A DNA stretch of 64,000 nt from Streptomyces gilvus. Its GTDB lineage: Bacteria; Actinomycetota; Actinomycetes; Streptomycetales; Streptomycetaceae. The notes beneath the pieces were generated by a model, which saw only the letters and a program-made list of their open reading frames with translations, searched no databases and was not told the origin of the DNA. The stretch is from NCBI RefSeq assembly GCF_022513565.1, contig NZ_JAKWBE010000006.1, positions 124,001 to 188,000 of the forward strand, given 5' to 3'. Made by a program: the position numbers and the translations under genes. Positions 1 to 7,934 of this stretch are shown here, in pieces (the stretch's first letter is position 1; every line of letters starts with the position of its first letter).

Positions 1-1
1 C

Positions 2-793
2 TGGCTGGAGGCCAACGCCCGGCAGGCGCAGGTCTACACGGAGAAGGCCGGCGTCAACACGGTGCTCGTGGACTCGACGGCGAACTACAAGGGGATGCTG
101 TCCAACCTGGCCTTCTCGCTGTCCCTGTACAGCGGCCAGATGTGCACCACCCCGCAGAACCTGCTGATCCCCCGCGACGGCATCCGTACCGAGGAGGGGC
201 CGAAGACCTTCGACGAGGTCGTCGCCGATCTCGCCCGCTCCGTCGACGGACTGCTCGGTGACGACGCCCGCGCGAACGCGCTCCTCGGCGCCATCGTCAA
301 CCCGGACGTGAAGGCCCGGCTGGAAGCGGCCGCGGGTCTCGGCGAAGTCGCCCTGGCGTCCAGGGAGATCAGCAACCCGGAGTTCCCGAAGGCCGTGGTC
401 CGCACGCCGGTCATCGTCAAGCTCGACGGCGCCAAGCCGGACGACGAGGCCGCCTACATGAGCGAGTGCTTCGGCCCGGTCTCCTTCGCCGTGGCGGTCG
501 ACTCGACGACCGACGCGCTGGAGCTGCTGCGGCGCACGGTCCGCGAGAAGGGCGCGATGACCGTCGGGGCGTACACCAGCGACGACGAGGTCGAGCAGGC
601 GGTCCAGGAGGTCTGCCTGGAGGAGGCGGCCCAGCTGTCGCTGAACCTGACCGGCGGGGTGTACGTCAACCAGACGGCCGCCTTCTCCGACTTCCACGGC
701 TCGGGCGGCAACCCGGCGGCCAACGCGGCGCTGTGCGACGGGGCCTTCGTCGCCAACCGCTTCCGGGTCGTCGAGGTGCGGCGGGAGGCCTAG
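2..793 (+). CDS. paaN: Phenylacetate degradation aldehyde dehydrogenase PaaN, C-terminal part
   Basis: The reading frame is already open at base 2 and runs to TAG at 791-793. It gives the last 263 residues of a protein whose start lies outside the window. The sequence reads as an aldehyde dehydrogenase of the PaaN branch: SGQMCTTPQNLL carries the likely catalytic Cys, and a C-terminal GSGGNPAANAAL stretch follows. In this family the enzyme acts on ring-cleavage intermediates of phenylacetyl-CoA catabolism. The location beside paaABCDE supports the name, although a divergent gene block separates them. The last 4 bp overlap the stop of the convergent methyltransferase gene. An internal ATG at 95 is not a credible start because similarity-like sequence continues upstream of it. 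Confidence 0.85.
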   Translation, partial: WLEANARQAQVYTEKAGVNTVLVDSTANYKGMLSNLAFSLSLYSGQMCTTPQNLLIPRDGIRTEEGPKTFDEVVADLARSVDGLLGDDARANALLGAIVNPDVKARLEAAAGLGEVALASREISNPEFPKAVVRTPVIVKLDGAKPDDEAAYMSECFGPVSFAVAVDSTTDALELLRRTVREKGAMTVGAYTSDDEVEQAVQEVCLEEAAQLSLNLTGGVYVNQTAAFSDFHGSGGNPAANAALCDGAFVANRFRVVEVRREA

Positions 794-1530
794 AAACCGC
801 CGGCGCTCCAGTGGTAGAGCGTCATCGCCACGCTGGTCGCCAGGTTGTAGCTGGAGACCTGGGGGCGCATCGGCAGGGACAGCAGATGGTCGGCACGCGC
901 GCGTAGGGCGGCCGACAGGCCGCTGCGCTCCGATCCGAACGCGAGGACGGCGTCGTCCGGGAGCTTCGTCCCCCGGATGTCGTCGCCCTCCGGGTCCAGG
1001 GCGAACAGCGGCCCCTCGGGCAGTTCCTCGACGGTCAGCCGTTCCACCGCCGTCGCGAAGTGCAGCCCGGCCCCGCCGCGGACGACCGTCGGGTGCCAGG
1101 GGTCCAGCGTGCCGGTGGTGACCACGCCGGTCGCTCCGAAACCGGCGGCCAGACGGATCACCGCACCCGCGTTGCCCAGGTTGCGCGGGTTGTCGAGGAC
1201 CACGACCGGGGCGGTGCGCGGGCGACGCGCCAGCCTCTCGAGATGCGCCGCGCGGGACGGCCGTACGGCCAGGGCGGCTACCGCGGTGGGGTGCGGGCGC
1301 TCGACGAGGCCGCGGTACGTCGGCTCCGGAACCTCGGTCAGGAGTGCGGCCAGCGTGTCCGTGACGTCGGGAGCCAGCTCGTCGGCGAGGGCGAGCACCG
1401 CCGCCCGGTCCGCCGCGACCGCCACCGGGATCTCCGCTCCGAAGCGCACAGCGTGCTTGAGGGCGTGGAAGCCGTCGAGCAGGACGCAGGAGCCGGCGAG
1501 CCGGCGCCACAGGGTCACGGGGTCGGTCAT
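790..1530 (-). CDS. TrmH/SpoU-family RNA 2'-O-methyltransferase
   Basis: This 246-residue protein has the three SpoU (SPOUT) motifs: DNPRNLGNAGAVIRLA around 113-128 (motif 1, with the invariant N and R), AFGSERSGLS around 198-206 (motif 2) and MRPQVSSYNLATSVAM around 221-236 (motif 3). These build the knotted AdoMet site that methylates ribose 2'-OH in tRNA or rRNA. The exact target nucleotide cannot be read from sequence. A N-terminal substrate-binding extension of about 100 residues is present, as in the two-domain members. The gene converges on paaN with a 4-bp stop-to-stop overlap (790-793) and no visible terminator. The ATG at 1530 is the first plausible start. Confidence 0.85.
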   Translation of the reverse strand: MTDPVTLWRRLAGSCVLLDGFHALKHAVRFGAEIPVAVAADRAAVLALADELAPDVTDTLAALLTEVPEPTYRGLVERPHPTAVAALAVRPSRAAHLERLARRPRTAPVVVLDNPRNLGNAGAVIRLAAGFGATGVVTTGTLDPWHPTVVRGGAGLHFATAVERLTVEELPEGPLFALDPEGDDIRGTKLPDDAVLAFGSERSGLSAALRARADHLLSLPMRPQVSSYNLATSVAMTLYHWSAGGF

Positions 1531-1563
1531 GGCGTGCAGCCTACGTGCGCGTGCCCCAGGGAT

Positions 1564-2772
1564 TCATGCCGAGGAGCCAGCGTGCGTGGGCTCGGGGTTC
1601 TCCGGGGTCCTGGGCTCGGGCACCGCCGCACGTCCCCGCAGGGCACGGGTACGCGCGCGTGCGACCCAGCCGCCCAGGCGGCGCAGGAACGACGTCGGCA
1701 GGAAGACCGCGTCCGTCGCGATCATGGCCAGCGAGAAGAACGGCAGCCCGAGGACCACGGCGATCACGGCGTGCTCGGTCATCATCGCGGCCAGCAGGAC
1801 GTTCTTGACCCGCCGGTTGAACAGCGTGAACGGGAAGGCGACCTGCACGATCACGGTCCCGTACGTCACCAGCATCACCATCGTGCCGCTGGAGGACAGC
1901 AGGTCGGCGAGGGCTGGCCAGGGCGAGAAGTAGTCGAGGTGGAGCGGGTAGTAGACGGCCGTACCGTCCTGCCAGCGCGAACCCTGGATCTTGTACCAGC
2001 CGGCCGTCGCGTAGATCAGACAGGCCTCGGCCATGATCACCAGCAGCGCGCCGTTGTGCACGACGTTGGCCACGACGTCCGCCAGGATCCGCGGCTCCCG
2101 CCCCCTGGCCCAGCGGGCGACGGCCCACCGCACGGCCTGCGCCACCCACACCAGCCACAGGATGACCGGCACGGTCGGGTCGGTGCCGTCGAAGCGGCCC
2201 CCGGCCGTCACCGCGACCAGGACGAACCCGAGCACGCCCCACAGGGCGAGGCCGATCCGGTCCGCCACGCCCTCTCCACGCGCGCGTGCCTCACGCGTGA
2301 GTCGTTCCCGCCGCGCGTCCAGCGACCAGACCTGACCGCAGCGGGTGAAGACGAGGTAGACGGACATCAGGTGCAGGACGTTGTCACCGCCGTCGCCGAT
2401 GAAGACGCTGCGGTTCTGCAGGGAGAGCACACCGACCATGAACAGCACCGACATGGTGCGGGTGCGCCAGCCGAGCAGCAGCAGGACGCTCGCCAGCAGG
2501 GCGAACGCGTAGACCAGCTCGAACCAGAACCGGCCACTGGACCACATCAGGGCCGTGAAGGCGTGGTTGTCGGCGATCAGCCGCTGGGCCAGGTCCCAGC
2601 TCCACGGGGCGTCGGGGCCGTACATCTCCAGGCGGTGCGGGAACTCGCGCAGCAGGAACAGCAGCCAGGTCGCGCTGACGCCGATACGGACCACGGCGGT
2701 CTGGTACGGGCCGAGGGCCGCGTCGGTGACGCGGGCGATGCCGGCCGAGACGGCCAGAGCGAAACGGTTCAC
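1564..2772 (-). CDS. HTTM-domain membrane protein (vitamin K-dependent carboxylase-like)
   Basis: This protein of about 402 residues starts at GTG 2772, which overlaps the stop of the upstream gene as GTGA (2769-2772). It is rich in hydrophobic helices (for example ATWLLFLL near the N-terminus, [19 protein letters not shown], and later [12 protein letters not shown]). The pattern matches the HTTM family (horizontally transferred transmembrane domain), related to the membrane part of gamma-glutamyl carboxylase. Its biochemical role in actinobacteria is not established. The translational coupling to the DUF5819 gene argues that the two products work together in the membrane. A longer in-frame extension to 3258 is rejected because it runs through the neighbour's coding region. 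Confidence 0.75.
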   Translation of the reverse strand: MNRFALAVSAGIARVTDAALGPYQTAVVRIGVSATWLLFLLREFPHRLEMYGPDAPWSWDLAQRLIADNHAFTALMWSSGRFWFELVYAFALLASVLLLLGWRTRTMSVLFMVGVLSLQNRSVFIGDGGDNVLHLMSVYLVFTRCGQVWSLDARRERLTREARARGEGVADRIGLALWGVLGFVLVAVTAGGRFDGTDPTVPVILWLVWVAQAVRWAVARWARGREPRILADVVANVVHNGALLVIMAEACLIYATAGWYKIQGSRWQDGTAVYYPLHLDYFSPWPALADLLSSSGTMVMLVTYGTVIVQVAFPFTLFNRRVKNVLLAAMMTEHAVIAVVLGLPFFSLAMIATDAVFLPTSFLRRLGGWVARARTRALRGRAAVPEPRTPENPEPTHAGSSA

Positions 2773-3656
2773 TCCGCGCCCCCCTCGGTGTCGGCGGCCG
2801 AGACCGGCCACCAGGGCAGCACGCGGTACATCGGCTGCTCGGAGAGCTTCTCGCCGCTCCACTTCGGCGGCAGGACGTTGGTGGTGCGCGAGCGGACCTG
2901 CACCTGGATCACCGAGCCGCTCTTCCCGGCCACGTCGTCCCGGTCGAGGCGCAGCGCCACGATGCGCCGCACGTAGGACTCGGACAGGGAGCCGCGCAGG
3001 CCCGAGGGGCGGTTGTCGGCGTCGTGCGTGGCGAGGAAGAAGTCCCAGGCCCGGCGCAGTTCGTTCTGCTGGGTGTGGCTGGGCAGCAGATTGCCGTCGA
3101 TGGCCCGGCCGTCCTCGGCCGACAGGTCGTACCAGCCGGTGGTGCTCACCCCACCGTCCGTCGCGCGCACCTCGGCGCGGGCCTGGACCGCGATGTTCTG
3201 CTGCAGCGGGTTGGGCGCGAACAGCTTCCAGTTCTGTTCGAACTCCGGGTAGATCCACTCGTCGATCGCCTTGCCGTGCCGCTGGGTGAGCGTGTTCGAG
3301 GGCGCGACGTGCAGGAACACCATGCCGATGTGCACACAGACAACGGCGGCGACGACGGCGAGAGTGAGGGCGGCGCCTATCTGGTAGCGCGGGGAGAGGG
3401 CGGCGACACCGGTCCGGGGCTCGGCGTAGGGGCCGGTGCGGGGAGCGGGGTCCGGTTCGGCGTAGGGGTCGGCGAGGGGAGCCGGATCCTGCTCGGCGTA
3501 AGGGCTGGCGAGGGGAGCCGGATCCTGCTCGGGTGCGGTGGCCTCGGGCGGCGCGGGCCGCGGCTCGGCCGTCCCGTCCGGTTCACCCGGCTCGGGCACG
3601 CCGTCGGGCCCGTCCGGCACACGCCGGGCGCCCGACCCTGTGTCGTACGCGTCCAT
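2769..3656 (-). CDS. DUF5819 family membrane-anchored protein
   Basis: This 295-residue protein starts [12 protein letters not shown]. The first ~110 residues are low-complexity, Pro/Ala/Glu-rich and contain near-repeats of the type PAPLA(S/D)PYAE. A single transmembrane helix follows ([23 protein letters not shown]), then an extracytoplasmic domain with [16 protein letters not shown], which I associate with DUF5819. It is coupled to the HTTM gene by a 4-bp overlap, a pairing that recurs in Streptomyces as far as I know. The start is ATG 3656 with a weak GGGG-type ribosome site. An upstream in-frame ATG at 3872 would add a Arg-rich stretch that looks non-coding. Function is unknown. Confidence 0.7.
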   Translation of the reverse strand: MDAYDTGSGARRVPDGPDGVPEPGEPDGTAEPRPAPPEATAPEQDPAPLASPYAEQDPAPLADPYAEPDPAPRTGPYAEPRTGVAALSPRYQIGAALTLAVVAAVVCVHIGMVFLHVAPSNTLTQRHGKAIDEWIYPEFEQNWKLFAPNPLQQNIAVQARAEVRATDGGVSTTGWYDLSAEDGRAIDGNLLPSHTQQNELRRAWDFFLATHDADNRPSGLRGSLSESYVRRIVALRLDRDDVAGKSGSVIQVQVRSRTTNVLPPKWSGEKLSEQPMYRVLPWWPVSAADTEGGAE

Positions 3657-3858
3657 TCCGCCCCGATCCCCGATCCCGGTCCGTCTTCGGCTGCCCGGCC
3701 GCGGGCAGGGCACCACACGGGCCCACCGCACCACCGCACTCGCAGGCGAACGGTACTCAGACCCGCCCGCGAGGCACAGTCCCGCCAGGCGCAGTCCCTG
3801 CCCGCGGAGCCCGGCCCGTCCTACCGGACCGGCCCGGCGGCGCGGGCGGGATCCGCGT

Positions 3859-3890
3859 TTTCCACAGGGCACACCCGCAGGTTGTCCACA
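3859..3890. promoter_or_regulatory. Pair of DnaA-box-like sequences upstream of paaA
   Basis: TTTTCCACA (3859-3867) and TTGTCCACA (3882-3890) lie in the divergent gap 3657-3992. The second is the preferred Streptomyces DnaA box. The rest of this 336-bp gap holds the paaA leader. TTGACA at 3895-3900 is a possible -35 element, but no convincing -10 is visible. Confidence 0.45.
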
Positions 3891-3935
3891 GCGGTTGACA
3901 CCTTACGGCGGCCGACCGACCATGGAATCGCACGA

Positions 3936-3949
3936 ACCGAACGATCGGT
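3936..3949. promoter_or_regulatory. Candidate PaaR (TetR-family) operator before paaA
   Basis: ACCGAACGATCGGT has the layout ACCG-NN-CG-NN-CGGT, the core of the PaaR operator described in Corynebacterium. It lies 43 bp before the paaA start and downstream of a possible TTGACA -35 at 3895. A repressor here would be released by phenylacetyl-CoA. No paaR gene is seen in the window. Confidence 0.5.
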
Positions 3950-3992
3950 CGGGAGCTCGGCTCCAGACAGAACCCAGGTCGAGGGGGACCGC

Positions 3993-4988
3993 ATGGCCAC
4001 AGCAGCCGCGCACAAGGCGTACGGCACCGAGGAGGAACACGCGGGCACCGCTGCCTACGAGCGTGCCTTCGACGCCGCCGTGGCCGCGGACGAGCGCATC
4101 GAGCCGCGGGACTGGATGCCCGACGCCTACCGCGCGACGCTGGTCCGGCAGATGGCCCAGCACGCCCACTCCGAGATCATCGGCATGCAGCCGGAGGCCA
4201 ACTGGATCACGCGCGCGCCCTCCCTGCGCCGCAAGGCCATCCTGATGGCCAAGGTCCAGGACGAGGCGGGCCACGGGCTCTACCTCTACAGCGCGGCCGA
4301 GACCCTCGGCACCAGCCGCGAGGAGCTGCTGGACAAGCTCCACTCCGGCCGCCAGAAGTACTCCTCGATCTTCAACTACCCGACGCTGACCTGGGCGGAC
4401 GTCGGCGCCATCGGCTGGCTGGTGGACGGCGCGGCGATCACCAACCAGGTCCCGCTGTGCCGCTGCTCGTACGGACCGTACGCGCGCGCCATGGTCCGCA
4501 TCTGCAAGGAGGAGTCGTTCCACCAGCGTCAGGGCTACGAGCTGCTGCTCGCCCTCAGCCGCGGTACCCCCGAACAGCACGCGATGGCCCAGGACGCCGT
4601 GGACCGCTGGTGGTGGCCGTCCCTGATGATGTTCGGCCCGCCCGACGACGAGTCGGCGCACTCCGCGCAGTCGATGACGTGGAAGATCAAGCGGCACTCG
4701 AACGACGACCTGCGCCAGCGCTTCGTCGACATCTGCGTCCCCCAGGCCGAGTCGCTGGGCCTGTCCCTGCCCGACCCGGACCTGAAGTGGAACGAGGAGC
4801 GGGGGCACCACGACTTCGGCCCGATCGACTGGACGGAGTTCAAGGAAGTCCTCAAGGGCAACGGACCGTGCAACGAACAGCGGCTCACCCAGCGCAGAAG
4901 GGCCCATGAAGAGGGCGCCTGGGTGCGGGAGGCGGCCGTGGCCCACGCGGCCAAGCACAGCGACGACACGAAAGCGGAGCAGGCATGA
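3993..4988 (+). CDS. paaA: Phenylacetyl-CoA 1,2-epoxidase catalytic subunit PaaA
   Basis: This 331-residue protein is the catalytic subunit of the multicomponent di-iron monooxygenase PaaABCE, which converts phenylacetyl-CoA to the ring 1,2-epoxide. Ferritin-like metal-ligand motifs are visible in [13 protein letters not shown] and [15 protein letters not shown] (Glu and His ligands of the two irons). The length matches the family. The start is ATG 3993 behind GAGGGGGA at 3981-3988, which decides against the open frame extending upstream. It is the first gene of the paaABCDE operon, and paaB begins inside its stop (ATGA, 4985-4988). Confidence 0.95.
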   Translation: MATAAAHKAYGTEEEHAGTAAYERAFDAAVAADERIEPRDWMPDAYRATLVRQMAQHAHSEIIGMQPEANWITRAPSLRRKAILMAKVQDEAGHGLYLYSAAETLGTSREELLDKLHSGRQKYSSIFNYPTLTWADVGAIGWLVDGAAITNQVPLCRCSYGPYARAMVRICKEESFHQRQGYELLLALSRGTPEQHAMAQDAVDRWWWPSLMMFGPPDDESAHSAQSMTWKIKRHSNDDLRQRFVDICVPQAESLGLSLPDPDLKWNEERGHHDFGPIDWTEFKEVLKGNGPCNEQRLTQRRRAHEEGAWVREAAVAHAAKHSDDTKAEQA

Positions 4989-5272
4989 CGAACACCGACT
5001 GGCCCTTGTGGGAGGTCTTCGTGCGCTCGCGCCGGGGCCTGTCCCACACCCACGCCGGCAGTCTGCACGCGCCGGACGCCGAGTTCGCCCTGCGCAACGC
5101 CCGTGACCTGTACACCCGGCGCGGTGAGGGCGTGTCGATCTGGGTCGTCCCCTCGTCCGCGATCACCGCGTCCTCGCCGGACGAGAAGGACCCGTTCTTC
5201 GAGCCGGCCGCCGACAAGCCGTACCGGCACCCGACGTTCTACGAGATCCCGGAGGGGGTGAAGCACCTGTGA
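4985..5272 (+). CDS. paaB: Phenylacetyl-CoA 1,2-epoxidase subunit PaaB
   Basis: This 95-residue protein begins [28 protein letters not shown], the typical PaaB opening. PaaB is a small non-catalytic subunit that bridges PaaAC heterodimers in the epoxidase complex. It overlaps paaA by 4 bp and paaC by 4 bp (GTGA, 5269-5272), so translation of the three subunits is tightly coupled. Confidence 0.93.
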   Translation: MTNTDWPLWEVFVRSRRGLSHTHAGSLHAPDAEFALRNARDLYTRRGEGVSIWVVPSSAITASSPDEKDPFFEPAADKPYRHPTFYEIPEGVKHL

Positions 5273-5988
5273 CGACGACCGTTCCCACGGCGGCCGCCCT
5301 CGCGCTCGGCGACGACGCCCTGGTGCTCTCGCACCGCCTGGGCGAGTGGGCCGGCCACGCCCCGGTCCTGGAGGAGGAGGTCGCCCTCGCCAACATCGCG
5401 CTGGATCTGCTCGGGCAGGCCAGGGTGCTGCTGTCGACGGTGGGCGACGAGGACGAGCTGGCCTATCTCCGCGAGGAACGCGCCTTCCGCAACCTGCAGT
5501 TGGTGGAACAGCCCAACGGCGACTTCGCCCACACCATCGTCCGCCAGCTGTACTTCTCCACCTACCAGCACCTGCTCTACGCCGAACTGGCCGCCGGGGA
5601 CGGCCCGTTCGCCCCTCTCGCCGCGAAGGCCGTCAAGGAGGTCGCCTACCACCGCGACCACGCCGAGCAGTGGACCCTGCGACTCGGCGACGGCACGGAC
5701 GCCAGCCACGAGCGGATGCTGCGGGCGTGCACGGCACTGTGGCGCTTCACCGGCGAGATGTTCCAGCCGGTGGACGGGCTGGACGTCGACCGGACCCGGA
5801 TGGACACCGCCTGGCTGGAATCCGTGGAGACCGTGCTGCGTCGGGCCACTCTTCTCCTCCCGGAGGGGCCGCGCTCCGGCGCCTGGTCGGCCGGCGCGGG
5901 CCGTCAGGGCGTGCACACCGAGCCCTTCGGGCGGATGCTCGCCGAGATGCAGCATCTGCACCGCAGTCACCCGGGGGCGTCATGGTGA
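5269..5988 (+). CDS. paaC: Phenylacetyl-CoA 1,2-epoxidase structural subunit PaaC
   Basis: This 239-residue protein starts at GTG and is PaaC, the ferritin-fold partner of PaaA. PaaC has the same helical bundle but no catalytic di-iron centre and stabilises the complex. Characteristic stretches are GDDALVLSHRLGEWAGHAPVLEEE in segments near residues 12-38 and KEVAYHRDHAEQW near 125. It sits between paaB and paaD with overlaps on both sides. Confidence 0.93.
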   Translation: MTTTVPTAAALALGDDALVLSHRLGEWAGHAPVLEEEVALANIALDLLGQARVLLSTVGDEDELAYLREERAFRNLQLVEQPNGDFAHTIVRQLYFSTYQHLLYAELAAGDGPFAPLAAKAVKEVAYHRDHAEQWTLRLGDGTDASHERMLRACTALWRFTGEMFQPVDGLDVDRTRMDTAWLESVETVLRRATLLLPEGPRSGAWSAGAGRQGVHTEPFGRMLAEMQHLHRSHPGASW

Positions 5989-6521
5989 CGACGACTCCGC
6001 TGGAGGCCGAACTCCTCGAGATCGCGGGCTCGGTGCCCGATCCTGAGCTGCCGGTGCTCACCCTCCAGGAGCTCGGTGTCGTACGGGCGGTGCACGTGCG
6101 CGGAGCGGACTCGGTCGAGGTGGAGCTGACCCCGACGTACACCGGCTGCCCAGCTATCGAAGCGATGTCCCTGGACATAGAGCGGCTGCTGCGGGCGCAC
6201 GGCATGCGCGAGGTCGCGGTGCGTACGGTGCTGCGGCCGGCCTGGTCGACGGACGACATCACGGCCGAAGGGCGGCGCAAACTCCGGGAGTTCGGGATCG
6301 CACCACCGCGCTCGGTACGCGACTGCGGGCCGGTGACCGTCGGGTTGGGGCCGACCCGCACCCTCGCGGACGAACCCCCACCCCAGCCCGAACCGGTCCG
6401 CTGCCCTTACTGCGGCTCCCCCGACACCGAGCTGCTGAGCCGTTTCTCCTCCACCGCGTGCAAGGCACTGCGCCGCTGTCTCGCCTGCCGCGAACCCTTC
6501 GACCACTTCAAGGAGTTGTGA
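5982..6521 (+). CDS. paaD: PaaD, MIP18-family maturation factor of the epoxidase
   Basis: This 179-residue protein has an N-terminal DUF59/MIP18 domain (SVPDPELPVLTLQELGVV near 13-30, TPTYTGCPAIEAM near 51-63). A C-terminal zinc-binding segment has two Cys pairs (CPYCGS and CLACRE). PaaD is needed to mature the iron-sulfur component of the epoxidase system. ATG 5982 overlaps paaC by 7 bp. A GTG at 5985 would give a 4-bp GTGA overlap like the other junctions here and is an equally good start. The stop overlaps paaE by 1 bp (TGATG). Confidence 0.9.
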   Translation: MVTTTPLEAELLEIAGSVPDPELPVLTLQELGVVRAVHVRGADSVEVELTPTYTGCPAIEAMSLDIERLLRAHGMREVAVRTVLRPAWSTDDITAEGRRKLREFGIAPPRSVRDCGPVTVGLGPTRTLADEPPPQPEPVRCPYCGSPDTELLSRFSSTACKALRRCLACREPFDHFKEL

Positions 6522-7585
6522 TGGCCCGCTTCCACGCGCTCCCGGTGGCGGCGGTCGACCGGCTCACCGACGACTCCGTGGCCCTCACCCTGACCGTCCC
6601 GCCCGAGCTGCGCGAGGAGTACCGGCACGCGGCCGGACAGCACCTCGCCCTGCGCCGCGTGGTCGACGGGGTCGAGATACGCCGGACGTACTCGATCTGC
6701 TCCCCGGCGCCCGACACGGACGGGCCGCGCACCCTTCGGGTCGGCGTGCGGCTGGTGGAGGGCGGGGCCTTCTCGACGTACGCGCTCAAGGAGATCAACG
6801 TCGGCGACGAACTGGAGATCATGACCCCGGCCGGCCGCTTCACCCTCGACCCGGCGCCCGGCCTGTACGCGGCCGTCGTCGGCGGCAGCGGCATCACCCC
6901 GGTGCTGTCGATCGTCTCGACGCTGCTCGCGCGCGAGCCGGAGGCACGGTTCTGTCTGATACGCAGCGACCGGACGGCCGCCTCGACGATGTTCCTGGAG
7001 GAGGTCGCCGACCTCAAGGACCGGTACCCGGGACGGTTGCAGCTGGTCACGGTGCTGTCCCGGGAGGAACAGCAGGCGGGGCTGCCGTCCGGGCGGCTGG
7101 ACCAGGAGCGGTTGACCGGGTTGCTGCCCGCGCTTCTGCCGGTGGACCGGGTGGCGGGGTGGTTCCTGTGCGGGCCCTACGGACTCGTGCAGCAGGCGGA
7201 GCGGACGCTGCGCGGCCTCGATGTCCCCCGGGCCCGTATCCACGAGGAGATCTTCCACGTGGACAGCGCCCAGCCGGTCACCGGCACCATCATCACCCCC
7301 GCCCCCGCGCACAGCACGGTCACGGCCCGGCTCGACGGGCGCGGCGGGACCTGGCCCGTGCAGGACGGCGAATCGTTGCTCGACACGGTGCTGCGCAACC
7401 GGCCCGACGCCCCGTACGCCTGCAAGGGCGGGGTGTGCGGGACGTGCCGCGCCTTCCTGGTCACCGGCGAGGTGCGCATGGACCGCAACTTCGCGCTGGA
7501 GCGGGAGGAGACGGAGGCGGGATATGTACTGGCGTGCCAGTCGCATCCGGTGACGGAGAAGGTGGAGCTGGACTTCGACCGGTGA
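6521..7585 (+). CDS. paaE: Phenylacetyl-CoA 1,2-epoxidase reductase PaaE
   Basis: This 354-residue electron-transfer subunit starts at ATG 6521, with AAGGAG at 6510-6515. The N-terminal part is a ferredoxin-NADP reductase fold: RTYSICSP for FAD binding and GGSGITPVLSIVSTLL for NADP(H). The C-terminal part is a plant-type 2Fe-2S ferredoxin with CKGGVCGTCRAF and a distal Cys in YVLACQS. It passes electrons from NADPH to PaaA. Upstream in-frame codons to 6458 lie inside paaD and are not used. The gene's last codons and stop form the first, divergent unit of the tandem array that follows. Confidence 0.93.
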   Translation: MARFHALPVAAVDRLTDDSVALTLTVPPELREEYRHAAGQHLALRRVVDGVEIRRTYSICSPAPDTDGPRTLRVGVRLVEGGAFSTYALKEINVGDELEIMTPAGRFTLDPAPGLYAAVVGGSGITPVLSIVSTLLAREPEARFCLIRSDRTAASTMFLEEVADLKDRYPGRLQLVTVLSREEQQAGLPSGRLDQERLTGLLPALLPVDRVAGWFLCGPYGLVQQAERTLRGLDVPRARIHEEIFHVDSAQPVTGTIITPAPAHSTVTARLDGRGGTWPVQDGESLLDTVLRNRPDAPYACKGGVCGTCRAFLVTGEVRMDRNFALEREETEAGYVLACQSHPVTEKVELDFDR

Positions 7586-7840
7586 ACACGGGCGCCACCG
7601 AGTGGCGGATACCGGCGAGTGGCGACCGACCGATGGATCCCGGCGGAACGTTGGCCACAGAGTGGTGGATACCGGCAGAGCGCCGACCCGACCGGTGAAC
7701 ACCGGCACAGCGCCGACCCGACCGGTGAACACCGGCACAGCGCCGACCCGATCGGTGAACACCGGCGGAACGTCGACCCGACCGGTGAACACCGGCCGAG
7801 CACCTGCCATCAACCCGTGAACACCGGCGCAGCGCCGCAC
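7577..7840. repeat. Degenerate ~30-bp tandem array starting inside the paaE 3' end
   Basis: About nine units are visible. Units at 7690, 7720, 7750 and 7780 are near-identical and exactly 30 bp apart, with the core GACCGGTGAACACCGGC. Divergent units precede them (7577, ~7600, ~7629, ~7659) and follow (~7813). The core contains the inverted repeat CCGGTG-AA-CACCGG. The first unit includes the end of paaE and its stop codon. There are no unique spacers, so it is not a CRISPR. Function is unknown: a slippage product, a stem-loop array or a protein-binding array. Confidence 0.85.
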
Positions 7841-7874
7841 CCGCATTGGCCGTCGGCAGCCCGTTCCCTTCTTC

Positions 7875-7888
7875 TAGAACCTGTTCTA
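7875..7888. promoter_or_regulatory. KstR-like operator before acyl-CoA dehydrogenase
   Basis: TAGAACCTGTTCTA is a perfect inverted repeat (6-bp arms, CT spacer). It fits TNNAACNNGTTNNA, the KstR motif of the actinobacterial sterol regulon. It lies 46 bp upstream of the GTG start of the dehydrogenase and could overlap its promoter. No kstR gene is present in the window. Confidence 0.6.
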
Positions 7889-7934
7889 TCTTGACGGTCC
7901 GTCAGATCAGCGGACCCTCCGGAGGGACAGGACC

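Noticed and set aside
93..110. Internal start of paaN as a complete small gene
   Set aside because: The frame is open from base 2 with family-like sequence before the ATG, so the gene is cut by the window edge.
1060..2976. Long open frame of 638 codons on the plus strand
   Set aside because: It is antisense to the methyltransferase, HTTM and DUF5819 genes. Its composition (Arg, Gly, Gln, His rich) is the usual mirror-frame artefact of high-GC genes.
7577..7840. Possible CRISPR array or repeat protein after paaE
   Set aside because: Units are contiguous at 30 bp without unique spacers, no cas genes are near, and open frames across it arise only because the period is a multiple of three and lack a ribosome site.
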